The notes below the pieces were generated by a model, which was not told the DNA's origin, ran no database searches, and saw only the letters and a program-made list of their open reading frames with translations. DNA of 64,000 bases from Bacteroidales bacterium CF (GTDB lineage Bacteria > Bacteroidota > Bacteroidia > Bacteroidales > UBA932), in contig CP006772.1 of the NCBI GenBank assembly GCA_000473305.1, positions 1,612,001 to 1,676,000 of the forward strand. The letters are read 5' to 3'. Made by a program: the position numbers and the translations under genes. Below, piece after piece: positions 27,566-35,215 of the stretch. Position 1 is the first letter of the stretch, and the number at the start of each line of letters is the position of its first letter.

Positions 27566-28222
27566 ATGGGTATACATAAAGAGGGGTACGGTATAATCAC
27601 TAAGAGCTTTCTGCTGCTTGCAGCAATAACCGTTGCACTTTATTTCATCCTTGGTCTTGTGACTGCTTTCACGATTGCGGCCATCTCCATTGCAATTATC
27701 TTCATAATTATTGTCCGCTTCTTCAGGTCTCCTAAAAGAGTGCCAGTGATTGAGGATGGTGCCGTAATTTCTCCTGCAGACGGCAGAATCGTCGTTGTCA
27801 AGGAGGTTTACGAGGGGGAATTCCTTAAATGCAACTGCATTCAGGTTTCAGTTTTCATGACCCTCCTTAACGTACATGTTAACTGGTTTCCTGTCTCTGG
27901 GCAGATAAAATACTACAAATACCACCCGGGAAACTATCTCGTGGCAATGCATCCTAAATCGTCGGAAAAGAATGAGAGGACTTCAATAGTAGTTGAAGAG
28001 ATGGGCCACAAGGTGCTTTTCAGGCAAATTGCAGGATATCTCGCCAGAAGGATTGTCTGCTATGCCGTAGAGGGACAGAGTGCAAAAAAAGGGTCAGAAG
28101 TGGGATTTATCAAGTTCGGCTCGAGGGTTGATCTTTTCCTTCCCATCGATTCAAGGATTCAGGTCACAAAAGGCCAACGTGTACGTGGATGTGAGACAGT
28201 CATTGCCAGACTGCCGGAATAA
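27566..28222 (+). CDS. psd: phosphatidylserine decarboxylase
   Basis: A 218-aa PSD proenzyme of the short type. Two hydrophobic segments at the N-terminus (~residues 13-48) anchor it. Self-cleavage normally occurs at a Gly-Ser bond; here the motif is FIKFGSRVDLFLP, so Ser would become the pyruvoyl group. Other family motifs are VISPADGRIVVVKEV and FMTLLNVHVNWFPVSG. It converts phosphatidylserine to phosphatidylethanolamine; pssA is not adjacent. The last gene of the operon, convergent with pyrF. Confidence 0.93.
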   Translation: MGIHKEGYGIITKSFLLLAAITVALYFILGLVTAFTIAAISIAIIFIIIVRFFRSPKRVPVIEDGAVISPADGRIVVVKEVYEGEFLKCNCIQVSVFMTLLNVHVNWFPVSGQIKYYKYHPGNYLVAMHPKSSEKNERTSIVVEEMGHKVLFRQIAGYLARRIVCYAVEGQSAKKGSEVGFIKFGSRVDLFLPIDSRIQVTKGQRVRGCETVIARLPE

Positions 28223-28232
28223 TCCGGAATAA

Positions 28233-29120
28233 TTAAAGATACAGAGCCATCTCCTTTGCTGCTTCCTCGGCTTTTTCAGCTGCGGCCTGAGCAAAATCCT
28301 CACCTTTAGAAGCATAGATAATGCTTCTCGATATATTTACGAGCAACCCGCAACTCTTGTTCATGCCAAACCTTGCAACCTCGGCAATGGTTCCCCCCTG
28401 CGCTCCCACCCCGGGAACAAGCAGAAAGTTATTTGGACAGAACATCCTTATCTCGGCCAGTTTCTGAGGCCTGGTTGCCCCAACGACAAACATTATGTTG
28501 TTAATGCTCCCCCACCTCATGGATTTCTCTATCACACTTTTGTATAAAGGAGCCCCCACAGATGAAGGCTGCGTATAGTATAACCCCTCGCTGTCATACA
28601 GCACAGAGAGGTCTTCAATCAACTGAATGCTGCCCGTCAGTGGTAATGTCTCAAAGTCATCTGCAGAGATATTTGAAGTAAGCGCAAGAACTATAGCCCA
28701 CTTACCCTGGTGCTTAAGGAAAGGAGCAATGGAATCCTTTCCCATATATGGAGAGAGAGTAACAGCATCAAAGTCATTGTTGACAAAGAATGCCTTTGCA
28801 TAGCGCTCCGCAGTATTTCCTATGTCGCCTCTTTTTGCGTCAGCTATAATAAAAACCGAAGGGTCTTTCTTACGAATGTACTCAACAGTCATCTCCAGTT
28901 GTTTCCAACCTTCTGCCCCCTCAGCCTCATAAAAGGCAAGATTGGGTTTATATGCCACCGCATAACCGATTGTTGCATCGATAATTGCTTTATTGAAGCT
29001 AAAAAGTGGGTATTCCTTTGTCCTTAAATGGTCAGGTATCTGATCAATGTCAGTATCGAGCCCTATACAGAGGAAACTCTTCTTCCTCATAATATTGTTG
29101 TAAAGTTCAAGGTAGGTCAT
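28233..29120 (-). CDS. pyrF: orotidine-5'-phosphate decarboxylase (type 2)
   Basis: A 295-aa TIM-barrel enzyme for the last step of UMP synthesis. The catalytic motif FIIADAKRGDIGNTAERYAKA carries the Asp-Lys-Asp array. CIGLDTDIDQIPDHL and FLLVPGVGAQGG (phosphate loop) are typical of the longer type 2 enzymes found in Bacteroidota. It lies 26 bp after prfA and is probably co-transcribed with it. Confidence 0.95.
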   Translation of the reverse strand: MTYLELYNNIMRKKSFLCIGLDTDIDQIPDHLRTKEYPLFSFNKAIIDATIGYAVAYKPNLAFYEAEGAEGWKQLEMTVEYIRKKDPSVFIIADAKRGDIGNTAERYAKAFFVNNDFDAVTLSPYMGKDSIAPFLKHQGKWAIVLALTSNISADDFETLPLTGSIQLIEDLSVLYDSEGLYYTQPSSVGAPLYKSVIEKSMRWGSINNIMFVVGATRPQKLAEIRMFCPNNFLLVPGVGAQGGTIAEVARFGMNKSCGLLVNISRSIIYASKGEDFAQAAAEKAEEAAKEMALYL

Positions 29121-29146
29121 ATCAGCGACTATTAATTATATCAGCA

Positions 29147-30232
29147 TCATTCTCCTGAAGCCTTGAGTCTCTCGGCATTCTCTGCTATCTGAAGCAGGTC
29201 GATTACCTCCTGGATAGCTCCGTCCATAAAGACCGGAAGATTGTACATCGTATAGTTTATCCTGTGATCGGTAACTCTTGATTGTGGGTAGTTATAGGTA
29301 CGGATCTTTGCTGACCTGTCTCCTGTCGAGACCATAGTCTTCCTCTTTGCCGAAATCTCGTTCAGGTATTTCTCATACTCAAGATTGTAGAGACGTGTCC
29401 TGAGCTCAATGAGAGCCTTGTCATAATTCTTCAGCTGAGACTTTTCATCCTGGCACTGAACTACAATTCCGGTAGGAATGTGGGTCAGACGAATGGCAGA
29501 ATAGGTTGTATTTACAGACTGTCCGCCCGGACCTGAAGAGCAGAAAGTATCCTTTCTTACATCGTTTATATTTAACTCAATATCGAATTCATCCGCTTCA
29601 GGAAGTACAGCAACAGAGGCTGCCGATGTATGAACACGACCCTGAGTCTCTGTCTGAGGCACACGTTGAACACGGTGTACACCACTCTCGTATTTCAGGA
29701 CTCCGTATACCCCGTTACCGGAAATAGTACAGATCAACTCCTTGAAACCACCGGAAGAGCCCTCACTTTTACTTGTTATCTCCAGTTTCCACCCTTTGGT
29801 CTCTGCATATTTTGAGTACATTCGGAACAAATCCCCTGCAAAAATAGATGCTTCATCGCCACCGGCGCCGGCCCTTATCTCGAGTATTGCATTCTTGGAA
29901 TCCTGAGGATCTGCAGGTATCAGAAGAAGCTTTATCTCCTCCTCCATCCTGGGAAGTATCTCATCTATTGATGCAATCTCCTCCTTCGCCATCTCCCTGA
30001 GTTCCTCATCCTTTTCAGTAGAAAGAATCTCTTTTGCCGATTCATAATCATTCATCAGCTTGCTGTACCTGTCTCCGGCCTCTACTATCGGTTCAAGCTC
30101 CTTATACTCTTTGTTGAGTGAGACATATTTCTTCATATCCGCCATCACGGCAGGATCTGATATCTGTGCTGAAATGCTCTCGTACTTTTCTCGAAGTCCA
30201 GATAACTTCGACAATAAACTGTTTTCGCTCAT
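29147..30232 (-). CDS. prfA: peptide chain release factor 1
   Basis: A 361-aa class I release factor for UAA/UAG. The catalytic GGQ is seen in FCSSGPGGQSVNTTYSAIRL, and the anticodon-like PxT region falls in RVQRVPQTETQGRVHTSAAS, which contains PQTETQ rather than the RF2 SPF, consistent with RF1. The N-terminal helical domain is complete. A -7 promoter element is at 30250-30257. Confidence 0.95.
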   Translation of the reverse strand: MSENSLLSKLSGLREKYESISAQISDPAVMADMKKYVSLNKEYKELEPIVEAGDRYSKLMNDYESAKEILSTEKDEELREMAKEEIASIDEILPRMEEEIKLLLIPADPQDSKNAILEIRAGAGGDEASIFAGDLFRMYSKYAETKGWKLEITSKSEGSSGGFKELICTISGNGVYGVLKYESGVHRVQRVPQTETQGRVHTSAASVAVLPEADEFDIELNINDVRKDTFCSSGPGGQSVNTTYSAIRLTHIPTGIVVQCQDEKSQLKNYDKALIELRTRLYNLEYEKYLNEISAKRKTMVSTGDRSAKIRTYNYPQSRVTDHRINYTMYNLPVFMDGAIQEVIDLLQIAENAERLKASGE

Positions 30233-30249
30233 ATAAAATTAATATCCTG

Positions 30250-30257
30250 CAAAAGTA
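30250..30257 (-). promoter_or_regulatory. prfA -7 promoter element
   Basis: CAAAAGTA on the + strand reads TACTTTTG on the - strand, 17 bp before the prfA start. Confidence 0.45.
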
Positions 30258-30284
30258 ATCAAATTTGTTGATACATACCAACCA

Positions 30285-30323
30285 TAAAAAAGAGGGGTCA
30301 AAAATAGTTTCTGACACCCTCTT
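30285..30323 (-). terminator. terminator for hcp or for an RNA downstream of it
   Basis: On the - strand AAGAGGGTGTCA (30323-30312) pairs with TGACCCCTCTT (30300-30290) with one bulge, and TTTTTTAT follows. It lies about 160 nt after the hcp stop and 28 bp before the prfA -7 element. Confidence 0.75.
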
Positions 30324-30484
30324 ACGCACCTGTATCTGCCGGCCCTACCAATTGTCCGCGGCTCTCCCTCTGACTACATCCGGACACTGACCAATCTAAC
30401 TATTCCGGAAAAAGGAAGGGGGCTCATCTACTTATTACTTACCTGCCGGCAGGCACTCTCCATCACAATTCATATATATATAAC
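30301..30484 (-). ncRNA. candidate structured RNA (hcp 3' UTR)
   Basis: This gap is about 51% G+C over 30301-30460 (82 of 160 by hand), whereas other intergenic regions here are near 20-30%. It has no convincing ORF. On the - strand it contains a 12-bp palindrome CCTGCCGGCAGG (30442-30453) whose half CTGCCGGC can pair with GCCGGCAG about 105 nt downstream, a CCGGA/TCCGG pair, and ends in the terminator at 30285-30323. No separate promoter is visible, so it may be a processed 3' UTR. I do not recognise the family. Confidence 0.3.
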
Positions 30485-32143
30485 CTATTTTCCGAGAAAA
30501 AGTTTCATATCATCATCAACTGTTCCAATCGGAGCTATCCCGAAATTTTTCACCAGGACATTGGCAACGTTTGGTGAAAGGAAGCCCGGCAGTGTTGGCC
30601 CCAGATGTATATTCTTGACTCCCAAGGCAAGAAGAGCCAGGAGGACAATAACTGCCTTCTGCTCATACCAAGCAATATTGTATGCAATCGGAAGCTCATT
30701 GATATCGTTTGCATTGAAAATCTCTTTCAATTTAAGGGCTATCACTGCAAGAGAATATGAGTCATTACACTGTCCTGCATCCAAGACACGCGGAATACCA
30801 CCTATGTCCCCCAGAGGAAGCTTGTTGTACCTGTATTTCGCACACCCTGCAGTAAGTATGACTGTGTCTTTAGGAAGAGCTGCAGCGAAATCTGTATAGT
30901 AATTTCTGTCTTTCATCCTTCCGTCACAACCTGCCATTACAAAAAACTTGCGTATTGCCCCTGACTTGACAGCCTCGACAACTTTATCTGCAAGTGCGAA
31001 AACCTGAGCGTGTGCAAACCCTCCGATTATTTCTCCGGTCTCTATCTCTACAGGAGGCTGGCATCTTTTTGCATGCTCAATGATTTCAGAAAAATCTTTC
31101 TGACCATCCTTTACTCTGTCTGCGATATGCTTGAATCCCGGGAATCCTGATGCACCTGTGGTATATATCCTATCCTTGTAAGTAGAGTTCGGTCTCGGCG
31201 GCACAATACAGTTTGTAGTAAACAACACCGGTCCGTTAAAGGTCTCAAAGTCCTGTACCTGTCTCCACCATGAACTTCCGTAGTTACCGACAAAATGTTT
31301 GTACTTCTTGAAAGCCGGATAGTAATTTGCCGGGAGCATTTCAGAATGTGTATAAACATCAACTCCAGTATCTTCGGTCTGTTTGAGCAGATCCTCCATA
31401 TCTCTCAGGTCATGACCGGAGATAAGAATTCCAGGATTTTTTCCGACGCCGATATTAACTTTGGTAATCTCCGGATTGCCATATTTTGTTGTATTTGCCT
31501 TGTCAAGCAGAGCCATCACCTTTACACCATGGTTACCTGTCTCGAGTACAAGTGAGACCAAGGCATCTGCTGAGAGCGAATCATCAGTCACAGCCACGAG
31601 TGCCTTCTGCATAAATGCGTAGATCTCCGGATCTTCCATACCAAGATTGAATGCATGTTCGCCATAGGCAGCCATGCCTTTTAATCCATAGACTGTCAAC
31701 TCACGGAGAGAGCGTACATCTTCATTTTCAGTTGCCAGTACACCAACCTCAGCAGCCTTCTCCTCCATTGCCGCAATATCGTCTGAAGCCCAGAAAGCCC
31801 CGTCATACTTGATCTTCTCAATATCTCCGCCTTTTGAAACATAGAGAGACCTGATATTATCCCTTAAGACCAATGCCTCTCTTACCCTCTTTACAAAACG
31901 ATCCTTATCAAAATTGGCATTTGTAATAGTCATAAAGAGAGAATCAGTAATGAACTTGTTCACCTCAGCGCTCTCCACACCCATCTCCCTCAGAGGAACA
32001 GAGAAATGAGAGATTCCCTTGCAGAGGAAAACCAGTAAGTCCTGTAAGTTCGCAACATCTGCCGTCTTACCGCAGACACCTTGCACAGTGCAGCCCTGAT
32101 TTCTGGCTGTCTCCTGACATTGGAAACAAAACATCTTATTCAT
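30485..32143 (-). CDS. hcp: hydroxylamine reductase / hybrid cluster protein
   Basis: A 552-aa hybrid cluster protein. The N-terminal cysteines C6, C9, C18 and C24 have CX2CX8CX5C spacing, the pattern of anaerobe-type Hcp with a cubane [4Fe-4S] rather than the enterobacterial spacing. Hybrid-cluster ligands are visible in [29 protein letters not shown] and [16 protein letters not shown]. Hcp reduces nitric oxide or hydroxylamine and supports nitrosative-stress tolerance in anaerobes. It is divergent from a Crp/Fnr regulator, with a shared palindrome between them, so NO- or redox-responsive control is likely. Confidence 0.96.
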   Translation of the reverse strand: MNKMFCFQCQETARNQGCTVQGVCGKTADVANLQDLLVFLCKGISHFSVPLREMGVESAEVNKFITDSLFMTITNANFDKDRFVKRVREALVLRDNIRSLYVSKGGDIEKIKYDGAFWASDDIAAMEEKAAEVGVLATENEDVRSLRELTVYGLKGMAAYGEHAFNLGMEDPEIYAFMQKALVAVTDDSLSADALVSLVLETGNHGVKVMALLDKANTTKYGNPEITKVNIGVGKNPGILISGHDLRDMEDLLKQTEDTGVDVYTHSEMLPANYYPAFKKYKHFVGNYGSSWWRQVQDFETFNGPVLFTTNCIVPPRPNSTYKDRIYTTGASGFPGFKHIADRVKDGQKDFSEIIEHAKRCQPPVEIETGEIIGGFAHAQVFALADKVVEAVKSGAIRKFFVMAGCDGRMKDRNYYTDFAAALPKDTVILTAGCAKYRYNKLPLGDIGGIPRVLDAGQCNDSYSLAVIALKLKEIFNANDINELPIAYNIAWYEQKAVIVLLALLALGVKNIHLGPTLPGFLSPNVANVLVKNFGIAPIGTVDDDMKLFLGK

Positions 32144-32170
32144 AATAAGTAATTTTAATTGTGATTTTTA

Positions 32171-32178
32171 CAAAGGTA
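32171..32178 (-). promoter_or_regulatory. hcp -7 promoter element
   Basis: CAAAGGTA on the + strand reads TACCTTTG on the - strand, 27 bp before the hcp start. The expected -33 position (about 32198-32201) has no TTTG and touches the palindrome at 32200, which would suit an activator-dependent promoter. Confidence 0.55.
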
Positions 32179-32199
32179 CCTATCTGTTATACGAAAAAG

Positions 32200-32215
32200 T
32201 GTAATAATTGTTACA
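32200..32215. promoter_or_regulatory. Crp/Fnr-type operator candidate between hcp and its regulator
   Basis: TGTAATAATTGTTACA is a near-perfect palindrome of the form TGTAA-N6-TTACA, 14 of 16 bases symmetric, the half-site spacing used by Crp/Fnr proteins. It overlaps the -33 positions of both divergent promoters, so one dimer could control hcp and the regulator gene together. Confidence 0.6.
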
Positions 32216-32230
32216 GAGATAAAATTGTTG

Positions 32231-32238
32231 TATTTTTG
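32231..32238 (+). promoter_or_regulatory. -7 element of the Crp/Fnr regulator gene
   Basis: TATTTTTG matches TAnnTTTG, with ATTG at 32207-32210 placed 20 bp upstream inside the palindrome. The ATG follows 20 bp later. Confidence 0.5.
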
Positions 32239-32258
32239 ATAAGAACATTTCTATAAGT

Positions 32259-32954
32259 ATGCAAATAAAAAACAATCAAGGAATTCCAAAGTTCAATTTT
32301 TTCGGAGAACTCTATGAAGATTATCAGTCAGCAATTCCCGAAGGGATAGAATACTCCATCAGAGAGTATGGTAAAAACGATGTGATTGCAAGACAGGGAG
32401 ACCTTTGCAAAGGTCTCTACATTCTTATTGAAGGCAGTGTCAGGACAGATATGATTGCTGAAAACGGAGCCATTCTGAATATTGAGACAATCTATGCCGT
32501 AACCCCGCTTGCCTCTGCTTTTATTTTTGCCACAACCAACGGGTTCCCTGTTGATGTGACAGCTCTTGAGAAGAGCAGGATTCTTTTCATGGCAAGAGAG
32601 CAGATTCTGAAAATGTTTCAGAAAGATCAGGAGTTATTGATGCGGTATTTAAGATATAATGCAGACAAGACCAAGTTCCTGTCGGATAAGATTCAGATGC
32701 TCTCGGTCAGGACAATAAAGGCAAAATTGGCCCACTACATCCTGGGACTTCACATGTCCGCACAACAGACAGACGGTGATAATTTCACTGTTGTCCTGGA
32801 TAAAAACCAGACAGAGCTTGCAGCCTTTTTTGGTGTGACAAGGCCGTCTCTTGCACGTGCATTAAGCGAAATGTCAAGAGACGGCCTTATTTCAATCAAT
32901 AAAAAGATGGTCCGCATCAGAAGCCTCAAAGGTCTGATGGAGGCCAGAGGGTAA
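32259..32954 (+). CDS. Crp/Fnr family transcriptional regulator
   Basis: A 231-aa regulator. The N-terminal cyclic-nucleotide-binding-like beta barrel (~residues 25-120) includes VIARQGDLCKGLYILIEGSV. A dimerisation helix follows, then the HTH_Crp domain (~150-225) with KNQTELAAFFGVTRPSLARAL as helix-turn-helix. It has only one Cys in the sensor domain (DLCKGL) and no N-terminal Fnr Cys cluster, so Fnr-like oxygen sensing is unlikely; HcpR-type NO sensing through haem is possible but unproven. Divergence from hcp suggests it controls hcp. Its stop is one base away from the stop of the hydrogenase operon on the other strand. Confidence 0.88.
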   Translation: MQIKNNQGIPKFNFFGELYEDYQSAIPEGIEYSIREYGKNDVIARQGDLCKGLYILIEGSVRTDMIAENGAILNIETIYAVTPLASAFIFATTNGFPVDVTALEKSRILFMAREQILKMFQKDQELLMRYLRYNADKTKFLSDKIQMLSVRTIKAKLAHYILGLHMSAQQTDGDNFTVVLDKNQTELAAFFGVTRPSLARALSEMSRDGLISINKKMVRIRSLKGLMEARG

Positions 32955-32955
32955 T

Positions 32956-33432
32956 CTATTCGTAACTGTCCAGAATCTCCTTTATCTTGGATGCTTCCAG
33001 ACGGCCATAAACCTTCTCCCCTATCAGCATAACCGGAGCCAGTCCGCATGCACCCACACAACGCAGGCAGTCAAGAGAGAACTTGCCATCTTCAGTTACT
33101 CCGCCCACTTTTATATTAAGCTGGCTTTTAAGTTCATCCAGTACCTTCTCGGCACCACGAACATAACATGCCGTACCCATGCATACAGAGATAGGGTATT
33201 TCCCCTTGGGAGTCATAGTGAAGAAAGAATAGAAAGAGACTACTCCGTACACCTTGGCAACGGAAATATTAAGTATTCTTGCAACTTCCCTCTGCACATC
33301 CTCTGGAAGGTATCCAAACTCCCGTTGTGCGCTGTAAAGAATCTTTATCAGGTTTCCCGGTTCATTCTTATAATATGTACAAATATCTGCTATTGTCTTT
33401 TTATGACACTCTTGTATTTTAAATGCGCCCAT
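32956..33432 (-). CDS. NADH:ferredoxin [FeFe]-hydrogenase subunit, NuoE-like (HndA/HydC)
   Basis: A 158-aa thioredoxin-like [2Fe-2S] protein of the NuoE/24-kDa family. The cluster cysteines lie in SVCMGTACYVRGAEKVLDEL and CLRCVGACGLAPVMLI. The N-terminal helical segment (LIKILYSAQREFGYLPEDVQ) is typical. It is the smallest subunit of trimeric or tetrameric bifurcating hydrogenases, passing electrons between NADH and the other Fe-S centres. It is the last gene of the operon, 6 bp after the catalytic subunit. Confidence 0.92.
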   Translation of the reverse strand: MGAFKIQECHKKTIADICTYYKNEPGNLIKILYSAQREFGYLPEDVQREVARILNISVAKVYGVVSFYSFFTMTPKGKYPISVCMGTACYVRGAEKVLDELKSQLNIKVGGVTEDGKFSLDCLRCVGACGLAPVMLIGEKVYGRLEASKIKEILDSYE

Positions 33433-33438
33433 GGTGAA

Positions 33439-35202
33439 TTATTTTTTGTTTTTTTCAAAGTAGTGAGTATGTAACAAATGGTGAGCCTTTTCACTCAAAG
33501 GATGACCCAGGAACTCCTCATACAGCTTCACTATATAAGGATTCTCGTGAGATTTACGGATCTTCTTGCCTGCATCCTCCCTGTATATAGCATCAAAACG
33601 GGCTTTTATAACATCCGAGTTACCATGATGCAACGGTTGACCGGCACCGCCGATACATCCACCGGGACAAGCCATGATCTCTATAGCGTGGAAATTGTAC
33701 AGACCTGCACGGATGCCGTCAAGAAGCTTGCGGGCATTACCGAGTTGATGAGCAATTCCTATATTGATCATAGTTCCGTTAAAATCAATTGAAGCAGTTC
33801 TTATGCCTTCAAGTCCCCTGAGTTCGGTAAAGTCTATCCTGTCAAGTTTCTTTTTGGTAAAGAGTTCATAAGCTGTACGTACAGCAGCCTCAATCACACC
33901 ACCAGTCGCACCGAAAATAACGGCAGCTCCGGTAGATTCTCCCAGAGGTGAGTCATAATCTTCATCTTCAAGAGAATTGAAATCGATGTTGGCAGCTTTA
34001 ATAAGGCTTGCAAGTTCCCTTGTGGAAATTGAGAAGTCTACATCAGGATTACCATTTGTCTTAAACTCATCTCTCTGACACTCGTATTTTTTAGCAAGGC
34101 AAGGCATCACGGAAACTACAACCAGATCCTCTCTCTTTATACCCAAAAGTTGTGTATAGTAATTCTTTGCAATTGAACCGAACATCTGTTGAGGAGATCG
34201 TGCTGTAGAAGGCACATCAAGCATATCCTGGTAATTGTTCTCAAAGAAGTTGACCCATGCAGGGCAGCACGATGTAAGGATAGGAAGTTTAACATCCTTG
34301 TCTCCTTCGAGGAATTTTGAGATCCTTCCCAGCAGTTCGGTACCCTCCTCCATAATTGTGAGGTCTGCTGCAAAATCTGTATCAAACACTTTGTCAAAGC
34401 CGAGAGTACGCAATGCCGAAACCATTTTACCTGTTACCAGAGTTCCTGGTTCCATACCGAACTCCTCGCCAAGAGCGGCACGAACTGCAGGAGCTGTCTG
34501 TACTATAACCGTCTTTGTAGGATCAGAAAGGGCTCTGATTACTTTTCCTGTGTCATCAAACGGTGTAAGAGCACCTGTAGGACATACTGCAACACACTGT
34601 CCGCAGAATGTACATGGAGAATCTATAAGGTCCTGCTCGAAAGCCGGTGCAACAACAGACATGAATCCGCGGTTGATTGCACTAAGCGCTCCCACTGACT
34701 GTACAGTATTGCAGATAGTCTCGCAACGGCGGCACATTATACATTTGTCCATATCCCTCCTTAGAGCAGGAGAGACATCCTTTCTATAAGTTGAAACGGC
34801 AGCGTTCTCAACAGCGTGAATTTCTCTAATGCCAAGAGTCTGGGACAGACTTTGCAGGTCACATTGTCCTGAAGATGAGCACACAAGACAATCCTTAGGG
34901 TGGTCTGAAAGTATCAGTTCCAAAACTGTCTTTCTTGCATTAAGTACCCTGATTGTGTGAGTTTTAACAACCATTCCGTTAGTACATTCGGTAGAACATG
35001 AGGGAGCAAGATTCTTTCTTCCGTCAACCTCAACAACACAAACCCTGCAGCCGCCCGGACGGTTTTCAATCTTAAGGTGGTCCAGGTTAAGATAACAAAG
35101 GGTTGGAATATGTATCCCGTTATCCTTTGCAGCCTTGTAGATAGTAGTGCCTTTTGAAACCTCTATCTCTTTCTTGTCTATAGTGATTTTGATTTTTTCC
35201 AT
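33439..35202 (-). CDS. [FeFe]-hydrogenase catalytic subunit (HndD/HydA type)
   Basis: A 587-aa enzyme. Domains in order: plant-type [2Fe-2S] (~residues 1-78, GGCRVCVVEV), His/Cys [4Fe-4S] (H101, C105, C108, C114), two [4Fe-4S] (C154-C164 and C197-C207), then the H-cluster domain. All active-site loops are intact: L1 LTSCCPAW (C312, C313), L2 MPCLAKKYE (C368) and L3 IMACPGGCIGGAGQP (C512, C516). It evolves or consumes H2. With NuoE/NuoF-like partners it should be an electron-bifurcating NADH/ferredoxin hydrogenase. The frame runs to 35289 into the neighbour; the ATG at 35202 (MEKIKITIDKKEIEV) leaves a normal 13-bp gap. The maturases HydEFG are not in the window. Confidence 0.95.
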   Translation of the reverse strand: MEKIKITIDKKEIEVSKGTTIYKAAKDNGIHIPTLCYLNLDHLKIENRPGGCRVCVVEVDGRKNLAPSCSTECTNGMVVKTHTIRVLNARKTVLELILSDHPKDCLVCSSSGQCDLQSLSQTLGIREIHAVENAAVSTYRKDVSPALRRDMDKCIMCRRCETICNTVQSVGALSAINRGFMSVVAPAFEQDLIDSPCTFCGQCVAVCPTGALTPFDDTGKVIRALSDPTKTVIVQTAPAVRAALGEEFGMEPGTLVTGKMVSALRTLGFDKVFDTDFAADLTIMEEGTELLGRISKFLEGDKDVKLPILTSCCPAWVNFFENNYQDMLDVPSTARSPQQMFGSIAKNYYTQLLGIKREDLVVVSVMPCLAKKYECQRDEFKTNGNPDVDFSISTRELASLIKAANIDFNSLEDEDYDSPLGESTGAAVIFGATGGVIEAAVRTAYELFTKKKLDRIDFTELRGLEGIRTASIDFNGTMINIGIAHQLGNARKLLDGIRAGLYNFHAIEIMACPGGCIGGAGQPLHHGNSDVIKARFDAIYREDAGKKIRKSHENPYIVKLYEEFLGHPLSEKAHHLLHTHYFEKNKK

Positions 35203-35215
35203 AACAGAGAATACA

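Noticed and set aside
28214-28227. CCGGA-ATAA-TCCGG hairpin between psd and pyrF
   Set aside because: A 5-bp stem without a T tract; too weak to call a terminator.
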